Shown in pieces: positions 1-6,802 of a stretch of DNA of 13,854 nucleotides. The notes beneath the pieces are model-generated. The model was not told the origin of the DNA and searched no databases. It saw only the letters and a program-made list of their open reading frames with translations. The position numbers and the translations under genes are program-made. Source of the DNA: Bacteroidales bacterium GP3 (GTDB lineage Bacteria; Bacteroidota; Bacteroidia; Bacteroidales; Muribaculaceae); the NCBI GenBank assembly GCA_001701075.1, contig DAAK01000062.1:214-14067 (forward strand), given 5' to 3'. Position 1 is the first letter of the stretch, and every line of letters starts with the position of its first letter.

Positions 1-260
1 TTGACTGTCTGCTTTGCAAAACCCATCATCGATACATCAAGCGTATAGCCATTGAATTCCGGCGATGATATAGAAAATTTGCCATTTGTATCAGAAGTGG
101 CATACTTCTTAATCTTCCCTTTGGTATTGCGCAGAATTACAGAAGCCCCCGTCAATGGTTCATTCGTGCCTTCTTCCACGACTGTGCCGGACACGTTAAT
201 CTGAGCTTCACTTGCTAAGGTTGCCAAAAGAAAAGCCAATATTATTAGAAAGCTCCTCAT
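1..260 (-). CDS. Carboxypeptidase-regulatory-like outer-membrane protein, N-terminal part (partial)
   Basis: Only the first 86 codons are inside the window; the gene continues off the left edge. The reading frame starts at ATG 260-258 and gives a signal peptide (MRSFLIILAFLLATLASEAQ) followed by a carboxypeptidase-regulatory-like beta-sandwich: INVSGTVVEEGTNEPLTGASV, then TSDTNGKFSIS and a VSMMGFAKQTV strand. This domain usually heads TonB-dependent receptors or OMP beta-barrel proteins of Bacteroidota, so the missing part is probably a plug and barrel; that is inference. It lies 69 bp downstream of the GLPGLI gene on the same strand, a frequent pairing, and probably shares its transcript. 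A second ATG at 264-262 is in another frame and stops quickly, so it is not the start. Confidence 0.8.
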   Translation of the reverse strand, partial: MRSFLIILAFLLATLASEAQINVSGTVVEEGTNEPLTGASVILRNTKGKIKKYATSDTNGKFSISSPEFNGYTLDVSMMGFAKQTV

Positions 261-329
261 TCATGATAAATATTAAGAAAATCTTCAATCTCGTCACCAA
301 AGAATATTAGTGGATAAAAGATTATTATC

Positions 330-1178
330 TTATTTATAGTCCGGCTCATTGGCATAACGAGCCGCATTGTATTTGGGACGTTCGGGGAGATCGGATTCGA
401 ATTTTATACTGCTACCATATTTCGCTTTCAATACAGATTCCCAGTTGTTCAGAAAATATTCGGTATCCGCGAGCGCTTTCTTTCGATCTTTATTGTCGTA
501 TTCATTGGAGAAATACATCGGAGAGATAATGCGATTTGTTTTCTCGATACCCGTAGCCTCAAAAGAATTGCCATTGTCCGCCTCGGCTTTAAGGATTAAG
601 CCGGGTAGACCGTGCAGTTTCCACGGACCGAAAGACAATGGGATATCAGTAGCGAACCATGCGGTCCAACGGCGTCCATGATAATCTGTCTCGGCATTAA
701 TACATTCATAGCCAAGTATCATTTTTACAGAGTCACCAATTTCCCACTCCATCTCCGCCAAAGGTTCATCATAATATCCCTGTTCTTCGCCAAACTTGGA
801 ATAATAGCGCAACTTCCCTTTTTCTACATCTGAAAATACATAAGTGAAGACTTTCTTGACAGGTCCTTTGGACAAATCGACATATATACTTCCGTCAGGG
901 TTTTCCCTCATGGTGGCAGCCCGGATTATTTGATTCAAATGATCCTTCCCATCAGGTGTGGATTTCAGCGAGTCGGTCCATAGGCTTACATCGTTAAAAT
1001 ATTTTGCTTCGCTGGTATTCGCGAGTAGTGACATCCGAGTTGTCTGCAATGTATCCCTCTCCCAGTTAATACTGTTTTCGTCGTAGCTGACAAAGATGTC
1101 AGCTTTGCTCTGTGCCAAAGCATCTGAAGCTATAAAGCACAAAACCACTGATGCTAAAACTAACATTAATTTTTTCAT
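330..1178 (-). CDS. GLPGLI family exported protein
   Basis: A 282-residue protein with a signal peptide (residues 1-22, ending ASDALAQ), so it is exported, probably to the periplasm or outer membrane. The family signature GLPGLI lies at residues 190-195, in the typical setting ILGYECINAET (154-164), GRRWTAWFATDIPLSFGPWKLH (168-189). The family has no established biochemical role; it is known from Bacteroidota, where it often sits beside a TonB-related outer-membrane protein, as here with the partial gene downstream (69 bp). Length is normal for the family. ATG 1178 is the only start that gives the signal peptide. It is read from the left arm of a mirror-symmetric divergent promoter region and is therefore probably co-regulated with the rightward ThiF-like gene. 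Confidence 0.9.
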   Translation of the reverse strand: MKKLMLVLASVVLCFIASDALAQSKADIFVSYDENSINWERDTLQTTRMSLLANTSEAKYFNDVSLWTDSLKSTPDGKDHLNQIIRAATMRENPDGSIYVDLSKGPVKKVFTYVFSDVEKGKLRYYSKFGEEQGYYDEPLAEMEWEIGDSVKMILGYECINAETDYHGRRWTAWFATDIPLSFGPWKLHGLPGLILKAEADNGNSFEATGIEKTNRIISPMYFSNEYDNKDRKKALADTEYFLNNWESVLKAKYGSSIKFESDLPERPKYNAARYANEPDYK

Positions 1179-1227
1179 TTTCTATTAATTAATTGTGTAT
1201 TGATAGGTTATTTCTTCATTATGATTG

Positions 1228-1235
1228 CAAAGTTA
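1228..1235 (-). promoter_or_regulatory. -7 box of the GLPGLI operon promoter
   Basis: TAACTTTG read leftward fits the Bacteroides-type -7 consensus TAnnTTTG and is followed by CA, exactly as in the rightward promoter. No TTTG -33 element is present; at the expected place (20 bp upstream) lies the edge of the palindrome at 1256-1275. The leader to ATG 1178 would be about 45 nt. Inference: an activator-dependent promoter. Confidence 0.65.
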
Positions 1236-1255
1236 AGCCATCGTATTCTAATATG

Positions 1256-1275
1256 ATGCACACAAAAGTGTGCAT
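1256..1275. promoter_or_regulatory. 20-bp palindromic operator, left copy
   Basis: ATGCACACAAAAGTGTGCAT has perfect 8-bp arms around AAAA. The 16-bp core GCACACAAAAGTGTGC recurs exactly at 1297-1312. The site ends 20 bp upstream of the leftward -7 box, so its centre is near -41 of the GLPGLI operon, where class II activators such as LuxR- or CRP-type proteins usually bind. The binding protein is unknown; the nearby LuxR-type regulator is the obvious candidate, but this is inference. Confidence 0.75.
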
Positions 1276-1294
1276 CTGATATTTCGGGGTGCAT

Positions 1295-1314
1295 TTGCAC
1301 ACAAAAGTGTGCAA
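1295..1314. promoter_or_regulatory. 20-bp palindromic operator, right copy
   Basis: TTGCACACAAAAGTGTGCAA has perfect 8-bp arms around AAAA and the same core as the left copy, 39 bp away centre to centre. It ends 20 bp before the rightward -7 box at 1335, the same geometry as the left copy with its promoter. A GTGCA-TT-TGCAC half-palindrome at 1289-1300 overlaps its left edge. Confidence 0.75.
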
Positions 1315-1334
1315 GAAATGTGGGGCTAAATAGG

Positions 1335-1342
1335 TAACTTTG
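1335..1342 (+). promoter_or_regulatory. -7 box of the ThiF-like gene promoter
   Basis: TAACTTTG, followed by CA, matches TAnnTTTG. The -33 position is occupied by the end of the palindrome and has no TTTG. Transcription would start near 1346, leaving a leader of about 15 nt before ATG 1361. The box overlaps a TTG at 1340 that is in frame with the gene, which argues against that TTG as the start. Confidence 0.65.
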
Positions 1343-1360
1343 CACTATAATATAGAAGAT

Positions 1361-1939
1361 ATGGAAAATTCAGGAGGATTAACGACAGAATTGAAACAGA
1401 AAATTGCAGATTCAAAGGTCGTCATTATTGGAGATGAAGATACTGAACTGATTGCTCAGGCAATAGGACGGTTGGGATTTACAGACGTTGAGACAACGTC
1501 TGAGTGTCTTGATATCCCTCATTGTGATTATGCAATATGTGTATGCTCAGACAAGGAGGAGTGCAGGAAGGTTATTACTCATTATGGAAATGTAGGAGTA
1601 CCCGTAATATGTGCCTTTAATTTTGGAATTGGAGCCTGCATCACAGTCATTGAGCCCGGCTGTGGTCTTCCTCATTTCGTAGATGAGAAGGCAGACAAAG
1701 ACCCGATAAAATCTATGCTTGACTACACAAAGGGATACAGTGCATTCTGGCACATCCCGCGCAATAGTTGGGTAGAGGATGCGATGAAGTTTGTGGTTAC
1801 TCCTGAAGTAAGGTCTTCTGTAGGGGAGTTTACTATGACTGCTATGACGGCACATCTCCTCATAGCGATTGTGGCAGACAATAAGGTCAAGACATATCCT
1901 AAATTCTATCTTTCCACCATAGCAAATGATATCAATTAA
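1361..1939 (+). CDS. Small degenerate ThiF/E1-like protein
   Basis: A 192-residue soluble protein from ATG 1361; an in-frame TTG at 1340 lies inside the promoter box and is rejected. The opening KQKIADSKVVIIGDEDTELI resembles the first strand of the ThiF/MoeB/E1 Rossmann fold, but the nucleotide-binding GxGxxG is replaced by GDEDTE. A later block, CDYAICVCSDKEECRKVI then GVPVICAFNFGIGACITVIEPG, resembles the ThiF part 'D-V-V-x-C-x-D then P-x-I-x-A-x-x-G-x-G-x-x-x-V-x-x-P'. The middle section that normally carries the ATP-binding Arg/Lys/Asp residues is missing, and there is no zinc-binding CxxC pair. It is therefore probably a non-adenylating relative; partner and substrate are unknown. The assignment rests on pattern similarity only. 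Its stop overlaps that of the convergent regulator. Confidence 0.5.
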   Translation: MENSGGLTTELKQKIADSKVVIIGDEDTELIAQAIGRLGFTDVETTSECLDIPHCDYAICVCSDKEECRKVITHYGNVGVPVICAFNFGIGACITVIEPGCGLPHFVDEKADKDPIKSMLDYTKGYSAFWHIPRNSWVEDAMKFVVTPEVRSSVGEFTMTAMTAHLLIAIVADNKVKTYPKFYLSTIANDIN

Positions 1940-2607
1940 AGCAGTTTGTAGTTAGTTGCGTAGGAGATTGCCTCGGAGATGTTGCTGACCTCCAATTTCT
2001 CAAACAGACGTCGACGTGATGACTTGACTGAATCAACAGCGCGGTGGATGCGTTCTGCGATGGTATTGATTGTCAAGCCTTGGATGGAAAGCGTCAGAAT
2101 CTCTTTTTCCGTGTCATTCAATATTGGTGCGATGTGCTTTTTCCAGTTATGACTTACCATATCATATTCCCAATATTCAGATTTATCCCGGCATTGCATC
2201 GTGATATGTCCAGCTTCTGAATGAGTGGAAAGAGACACTACAGCCAAGCCGAGCCAAACAGAGCCGTCAGGCTGACAGGCAAGGGCTGTAAGCTTGTGAT
2301 TGACGAGTATTCTTTCGAGTCCGTTGACTAAGTGGAAATCATATGATATGGTATATTTCTCCTTTTCTGTGAGTGGTATCTTGTTGATAAATGAAAAACC
2401 GGCACGGTTTATTTCCAGTAGCATATCCACTTCATCATCGGGAACATGATCAATATAAAACTGATATCCCTCTTTTTTGACATCTTCTGCCGCCATTCCA
2501 CAAAGAAACAGCGGATTTGGCGAGACATATAGGAAATTCTTTCGGAAATAATCTATGATATAGACACTCTGGTAAGTGGCATTGGCAAAGGCTTCGGCAG
2601 AACGCAC
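1936..2607 (-). CDS. LuxR-type transcriptional regulator with PAS-like sensor domain, 5' end disrupted
   Basis: The intact frame gives 223 residues from GTG 2607. Residues ~15-125 (TYQSVYIIDYFRKNFLYVSPNPLFLCG onward) look like a PAS-type sensor domain found in a family of Bacteroidales regulators; residues ~162-218 form a LuxR/GerE helix-turn-helix (NDTEKEILTLSIQGLTINTIAERI, then DSVKSSRRRLFEKLEVSNISEAISYA). It probably acts as a cytoplasmic one-component DNA-binding regulator. GTG 2607 is unlikely to be the native start: the same frame stays open and protein-like upstream to codon CAT 2654-2652, but has no start codon before a TGA. An ATG at 2689 enters this frame only if one base is removed from a six-base run (see 2608-2689). 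The stop codon overlaps that of the ThiF-like gene in one TTAA. Confidence 0.8.
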   Translation of the reverse strand: MRSAEAFANATYQSVYIIDYFRKNFLYVSPNPLFLCGMAAEDVKKEGYQFYIDHVPDDEVDMLLEINRAGFSFINKIPLTEKEKYTISYDFHLVNGLERILVNHKLTALACQPDGSVWLGLAVVSLSTHSEAGHITMQCRDKSEYWEYDMVSHNWKKHIAPILNDTEKEILTLSIQGLTINTIAERIHRAVDSVKSSRRRLFEKLEVSNISEAISYATNYKLL

Positions 2608-2689
2608 AAATACCTCTGCAAGTCCATAGTCGGGTTCGCCACTAACAGCATTACCATGAGAAAAAACCTTTGACTTTGTTAGTGTTCAT
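2608..2689 (-). other. Probable native 5' end of the LuxR-type gene, out of frame by one base
   Basis: Read leftward from ATG 2689 the frame gives MNTNKVKGFFSW and stops after 12 codons. The run of six T (A6 on the given strand, 2661-2666) lies at the junction. With one T fewer the reading becomes MNTNKVKGFSHGNAVSGEPD and continues as YGLAEVFVRSAEAFANATYQ into the regulator, giving a 250-residue protein. Possible explanations are a sequencing or assembly error, an inactivated allele, or homopolymer slippage used for switching. The sequence alone cannot choose between them. Confidence 0.6.
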
Positions 2690-2773
2690 AGTGGAAACGT
2701 GTTTGGAATGTAAATTTAAGAAAAAATTCCGGGATTCGGTGTTGGGAATTGGAAAAATCTTGATTTTAAAGTG

Positions 2774-2799
2774 AAAATCTATTCTTGGGAATAGATTTT
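2774..2799 (-). terminator. Intrinsic terminator after the OMP beta-barrel gene
   Basis: Perfect 11-bp stem, AAAATCTATTC (2774-2784) against GAATAGATTTT (2789-2799), with a 4-base TTGG loop. The stem is rich in A and T and ends in T on both strands. It lies 42 bp after the stop of the leftward beta-barrel gene, between it and the LuxR-type gene. Confidence 0.6.
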
Positions 2800-2841
2800 T
2801 GTGGTGAAATAAGATAAGATTTCTGTAAACTTCTATAAATA

Positions 2842-4956
2842 TTACAATAATCGATTCCGCTCATTCACGCCGGCTCCTTTGCCTTTGTATTTGCTCATTG
2901 CGGTATTGAATGAATACCTGACAATGAGACGTAGAGCCTGTGTATCGCTGTAATTCCATTTGTCAAGAGTCATTTGAGTTCCGTAGGTTATCATAGAACT
3001 TCTTGCAGTCTTGAATATGTCGGTGGCATGGAGTTGAAAGAACCAATTTTTCATACTTTTTGATGCTCCGATATTCACTTGCCACGATGGCTTGAGTGTA
3101 ACAACATCCATGTCTCCGCGTGTTCGCCCGGAAATCTCACCTGTTATGTTGAGTCCTTTTCCTAATGAAACGTTGTTGAAGAAGTTGAAGAACAATATCG
3201 GTGTATTCAGTCTCTTCATTCCATCTGTGGTTTCCATTGAGAAGTTTTGTCCAGATAGATTCAATCTAACTCGAGGAGACCAAAGTGAAATTCTTGGAGA
3301 TAAGGAAAGTACAATATCGTATTTAGACAGGTGGTTAAAGTTTTGATATGTCATAATATTTTGTGGTTCACCCCGATTAAACGGATGTATCACACTAATG
3401 ATGGCATCTTTATCGAAGGTGTATGTTGCGCTGAAGAATACCCACTTGAAGATTCCTGCAAGTGAAACATTGTGTATCTGTTCCGATGTGAGCAGTGGAT
3501 TGCCGGTTTCGTATGTAAAGCGGTCGTCATATTGAACGCTGCTGCTCAACTGGCTATATAATGGTCGTTTGGTCTTAGACTCGTATGAAAAGGTAAATTT
3601 TGCTTTTCCTATTGGAAATGTAAAATCCACGTTTGGGAAAAGTCGGCTGTATTTGCGACTTTGTTCCTTGATCAGTGTTCCATTCTGATAATAGTTTGAA
3701 GAAGTATGCTCATATCTCAATCCGGCATAAAGTTCGACATTTTTAATTGGTATATTCACTCCAACGAAACCTGCTCCTGTTATTTCTTTTATCATGTCAT
3801 TGGCATCAGGGAGATCATCACCTTCATTGATGAAAATATCTTTACGGTCTGTCGCCGTCACTTCATATCCGAACTCAAGCGTGTTGCCCTTGAACGAATA
3901 TTCCGCCACGCCCTTAGACGCGAACATGGAACTTTTAATGCGGTTGTCGCTCCCGATATATTTTTCACCTCCGAGCAAACTGTTTTCTACAATTGACTGT
4001 TGGTTATTGTTGTCTTGGAAATAGTAATCATTATTGATTGAAATACTGAATGCGTCGATTTTACCTTGATAATATAGGTTTACCAGATGAACCGGCCTGG
4101 AACTTCTTCTCCAATTCGTTTCATATAGAATCTTATCTTCCTCTACATTATTTTTTGCCACTGTTTCATTCGTAAGCCACTTTGATTTGAAATCAGGCAT
4201 TGCAGTGTATTCGTATTTGACACCAATATAATGCCTATTGTTTATCTGCCAGTTCGCACCTATGTTAGCAAGATATGTGTTAGACTTGGGATAAATACGA
4301 ATTTTGGAATCTATGAGGTAATGGTCAAAAGGTGTATTGATTGTCGTCCTATTGCGCTGTTTTTGATAACGTCGGGCAAAATCATAATTGAAAGTGCCGA
4401 ATATATCCAGTCCACCTGCTCTGTAATTTAGAAACAGATTGTCTGATTGGGAAAAGTAATATCCCTGTCGTCCCGTCGCTGATAAAGACCCGCTCAATCC
4501 TTCACCTTGTTTCTTTATTGTCTTGATAAGAATGACGGCTTTTGTCTCCGCGCCATACTTCGCGCCCGGATTAAAGACAACCTCAACGTTTTGAATCTCT
4601 TTGGAAGAAAGTCGGTCAAGTTCAGATTTGTCAACGAGTTTGCGTCCGTTGATATAAATCTGAGGTGTGCCACGTCCCAGCACTTCAAGATTTCCTTCGT
4701 TTGAGACAATACCGGAAAGTTGGGAAATTACATCGGTGCATGTTCCAAGTTCGCTGAGAGATGTGCCCTTGATTTCTGTTATCAAGCCGCCCTTACTTAG
4801 ACGTTGCATGTTTCGTGTGGCAGTCACCACGACGTCTCCGAGTTCAACTGAGAAGGTCGAATCATTCTCTGTTATGATGTTTTTAGCCTGATCCTGCGCT
4901 TGCGCCTGAATACAGAATGCAGTACCAAGCATGATTGTGAAAATGTGATGTTTCAT
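2842..4956 (-). CDS. Outer-membrane beta-barrel protein (TonB-dependent receptor type)
   Basis: A 704-residue protein from ATG 4956, chosen because it opens directly with a signal peptide (MKHHIFTIMLGTAFCIQAQA); an upstream in-frame ATG at 5007 would add 17 residues that overlap the promoter. A TonB-receptor plug lies at ~42-148 (DVVVTATRN, DVISQLSGI, QIYINGRKL, NVEVVFNPGAKYGAE), followed by a long barrel with alternating aromatic strands. The end YSFNTAMSKYKGKGAG (from ~683) is typical of the OMP_b-brl_3 type of Bacteroidota. It lacks the usual N-terminal carboxypeptidase-regulatory domain. The substrate is unknown; no SusD partner is adjacent. It has its own promoter with upstream TGAAAC repeats and lies downstream of the membrane-bound TPR regulator. 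Confidence 0.9.
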   Translation of the reverse strand: MKHHIFTIMLGTAFCIQAQAQDQAKNIITENDSTFSVELGDVVVTATRNMQRLSKGGLITEIKGTSLSELGTCTDVISQLSGIVSNEGNLEVLGRGTPQIYINGRKLVDKSELDRLSSKEIQNVEVVFNPGAKYGAETKAVILIKTIKKQGEGLSGSLSATGRQGYYFSQSDNLFLNYRAGGLDIFGTFNYDFARRYQKQRNRTTINTPFDHYLIDSKIRIYPKSNTYLANIGANWQINNRHYIGVKYEYTAMPDFKSKWLTNETVAKNNVEEDKILYETNWRRSSRPVHLVNLYYQGKIDAFSISINNDYYFQDNNNQQSIVENSLLGGEKYIGSDNRIKSSMFASKGVAEYSFKGNTLEFGYEVTATDRKDIFINEGDDLPDANDMIKEITGAGFVGVNIPIKNVELYAGLRYEHTSSNYYQNGTLIKEQSRKYSRLFPNVDFTFPIGKAKFTFSYESKTKRPLYSQLSSSVQYDDRFTYETGNPLLTSEQIHNVSLAGIFKWVFFSATYTFDKDAIISVIHPFNRGEPQNIMTYQNFNHLSKYDIVLSLSPRISLWSPRVRLNLSGQNFSMETTDGMKRLNTPILFFNFFNNVSLGKGLNITGEISGRTRGDMDVVTLKPSWQVNIGASKSMKNWFFQLHATDIFKTARSSMITYGTQMTLDKWNYSDTQALRLIVRYSFNTAMSKYKGKGAGVNERNRLL

Positions 4957-4976
4957 ACCTTTTATTATTTTTGCTG

Positions 4977-5007
4977 CAAAGGTATGAAGGATTGATCTGG
5001 AGACCAA
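4977..5007 (-). promoter_or_regulatory. Promoter of the OMP beta-barrel gene
   Basis: Read leftward: TTGG at 5007-5004, a 19-bp spacer, then TACCTTTG at 4984-4977, a good match to the Bacteroides-type -33/-7 pattern. Transcription would start near 4973, about 17 nt ahead of ATG 4956. This supports ATG 4956 over the ATG at 5007, which lies in the -33 box. Confidence 0.7.
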
Positions 5008-5016
5008 GAAAATAGC

Positions 5017-5063
5017 GTTTCACTATCGTTTCACATTCTCAATCTCGTTTCAAGAATGTTTCA
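5017..5063. promoter_or_regulatory. Four TGAAAC direct repeats, likely activator site
   Basis: TGAAAC occurs four times in one orientation (leftward) at 5063-5058, 5052-5047, 5033-5028 and 5022-5017. Within each pair the repeats start 11 bp apart, and the two pairs are offset by 30 bp, so all copies face about the same side of the helix. The array begins 10 bp upstream of the -33 element of the beta-barrel gene. Such phased direct repeats are typical of activator sites; the TPR-HTH protein encoded just upstream is a candidate binder (inference). Confidence 0.65.
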
Positions 5064-5100
5064 TTTAGAGATGCAATAATCAATAGCTCATTAAATTAAG

Positions 5101-6681
5101 TCAAAGTTCAAGTAAATCGAGCATTTCAGCAGGGAGCTTTGCCCTCAGGCGAGATTTCCGGGTCCTTATGGCGGTTTCGGTCACTCCAAGACAAGCGGCG
5201 ATGGTTGCATTCGATTCCCTGAGGCAAGACAAAATGCATGTCACGATATCGTCCATATTCAATTTTACCCCTGTCATCTTCAAATCGACAATGAAATCGG
5301 CAAAACACCCGATCAGCCTTTTCTGCAGTGTCTCACGTTCCTTAACAGATGGATAATTCCCTGTTTTTCGAAAATCCATTGTAATCTTGTCAAAATTTGC
5401 TTGCAGCTTTGATTCCCTGAACTGCTCTATACATAAATTCATTCTACGGCGCACCAGATCATGTGATGTGTCTTTTTCTTCTTCGTTGGCTTCAACAACG
5501 ATTTGCTCAACCTTTACATTGTCGAGCTGACGCTTTAGTTTCAGGAATTTTCGTTTAGAAATCCATACATAAACTGCGAATCCAATGGTTAAACATAGGA
5601 TTATCCCTAATCCGATACTTATTAAAGACTGTCTGCGCGTTTTTGCCTGGAGCAGCTGTATTTGAAGTTGATTGTTATAAGCTCGTCGTTCTTCTGAAAT
5701 TTTCCTTTGCACAGTATTTAACTCACTTATTGAATCATTGGTGACAGTGCCTTCATAAGGAAAAACGGTTCCGTTGTGACGCAAACCTATACTCTGTTCT
5801 AACAACCTGAGATTATTGTATGTATTAATTGAGTATCGGCCTGGATTCTCGTCATACATACTTTTTGATGCCTCCAAATAGGATTTAGCAGAATCAACTT
5901 GTGAATTATTCAGATATAAGAAGCCCAATGTTATTAGTTTTCCGAGGCTATGAGTCTTTATACGGTTAAGGTTAGTCACACTTAATCTAAAATCGGCTGA
6001 GGGAAGACCGGCGTAATTGAGGGAATATGTCGTAAAGAGAGGATTGTCAACGGTTGTTTCTGCCAAAGCTCTTTCCATATAAATAGCCGCAGAGTCATTG
6101 TGACCTATGTAAGAATAAAATAGACCGATGTCATGCAATGCTCTCGCCCGTTCCTCATTCGTTTGTGAAGTTTTCTTAGCCTCCTGAGCGTAAGATAGTG
6201 CTTTAGCGTAATCCTTTTTCAAAGATGGCATTGCATACAGGTTAGATAGCTCAATATAGAGTTCAGACTTTGTGGGATTTGTCGTTTCCGATGCAATATT
6301 GATTGCTTTATCAAGATATATCGAAGCTGAATCCTGATAGCCAATCCAACGCATCTTAATGGCTGCAAGCTGATATATGTCGAGTAGTGCAACGGAATCC
6401 CCTTTTTCCTCAAAATAATTCAAAGCCTCATCAAAATCCTCAACAGTCAGGAAAGACTCTCCTTTACGAAGCTTTGCCTTAGCTGTCAACAAGGTAGAAG
6501 ATGCTTTAATATCATCAGTCAAACCATTTCGACTGCGGATGTTGTCAAGAATCAGCAATGTACTGTCTGGGGAATTGTCAAGGAGTATCTCAGCCTTTGC
6601 TATTTCCTCTCTTTGCGTTGAGAGATTATTGCATCCTACAAACAGCAATAGACAGAATAATAATGTGATGTTCCAGTTCAT
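5101..6681 (-). CDS. TPR lipoprotein with membrane helix and C-terminal DNA-binding domain
   Basis: A 526-residue protein from ATG 6681, chosen because MNWNITLLFCLLLFVGC is a lipoprotein signal with C17 as acylated cysteine; the 45 residues available further upstream carry no signal. Residues ~35-295 hold several TPR units (for example EDFDEALNYFEEKGD, YQDSASIYLDKAI, HNDSAAIYMERAL). A coiled-coil-like stretch (~317-350) leads to one membrane helix (~353-374, SLISIGLGIILCLTIGFAVYVW), then a basic SKRKFLKLKRQ, a second helical stretch and an HTH (~490-515, NATIAACLGVTETAIRTRKSRLRAKL). The topology fits a periplasmic sensor with a cytoplasmic DNA-binding end, a one-component regulator design seen in Bacteroidota. 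It precedes the TonB-type barrel gene by 144 bp and may control it. The ligand is unknown. Confidence 0.75.
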   Translation of the reverse strand: MNWNITLLFCLLLFVGCNNLSTQREEIAKAEILLDNSPDSTLLILDNIRSRNGLTDDIKASSTLLTAKAKLRKGESFLTVEDFDEALNYFEEKGDSVALLDIYQLAAIKMRWIGYQDSASIYLDKAINIASETTNPTKSELYIELSNLYAMPSLKKDYAKALSYAQEAKKTSQTNEERARALHDIGLFYSYIGHNDSAAIYMERALAETTVDNPLFTTYSLNYAGLPSADFRLSVTNLNRIKTHSLGKLITLGFLYLNNSQVDSAKSYLEASKSMYDENPGRYSINTYNNLRLLEQSIGLRHNGTVFPYEGTVTNDSISELNTVQRKISEERRAYNNQLQIQLLQAKTRRQSLISIGLGIILCLTIGFAVYVWISKRKFLKLKRQLDNVKVEQIVVEANEEEKDTSHDLVRRRMNLCIEQFRESKLQANFDKITMDFRKTGNYPSVKERETLQKRLIGCFADFIVDLKMTGVKLNMDDIVTCILSCLRESNATIAACLGVTETAIRTRKSRLRAKLPAEMLDLLEL

Positions 6682-6748
6682 AATCCAACTGTGATAATTG
6701 GTTTGCCGAGGAAAGTGGAGAGCATAACGAGTGTACTTTATATTTTGT

Positions 6749-6786
6749 ATTCCATTTTTGCTACTAACTTGCAGTATAAATGGAAT
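6749..6786. repeat. 9-bp inverted repeat upstream of the TPR regulator
   Basis: ATTCCATTT (6749-6757) and AAATGGAAT (6778-6786) are perfect inverted copies 20 bp apart, 68 bp ahead of the TPR regulator start. No convincing TAnnTTTG box was found nearby. It could be an operator or an RNA stem in the leader. Confidence 0.4.
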
Positions 6787-6802
6787 AAGGGTTGTAAGTT
6801 CT

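Noticed and set aside
1340..1360. TTG at 1340 as start of the ThiF-like gene
   Set aside because: It lies inside the -7 box, upstream of the predicted transcription start; ATG 1361 is in frame.
4957..5007. Upstream ATG at 5007 as the start of the beta-barrel gene
   Set aside because: It overlaps the -33 element of a good promoter, and the extra 17 residues would precede a clean signal peptide starting at ATG 4956.
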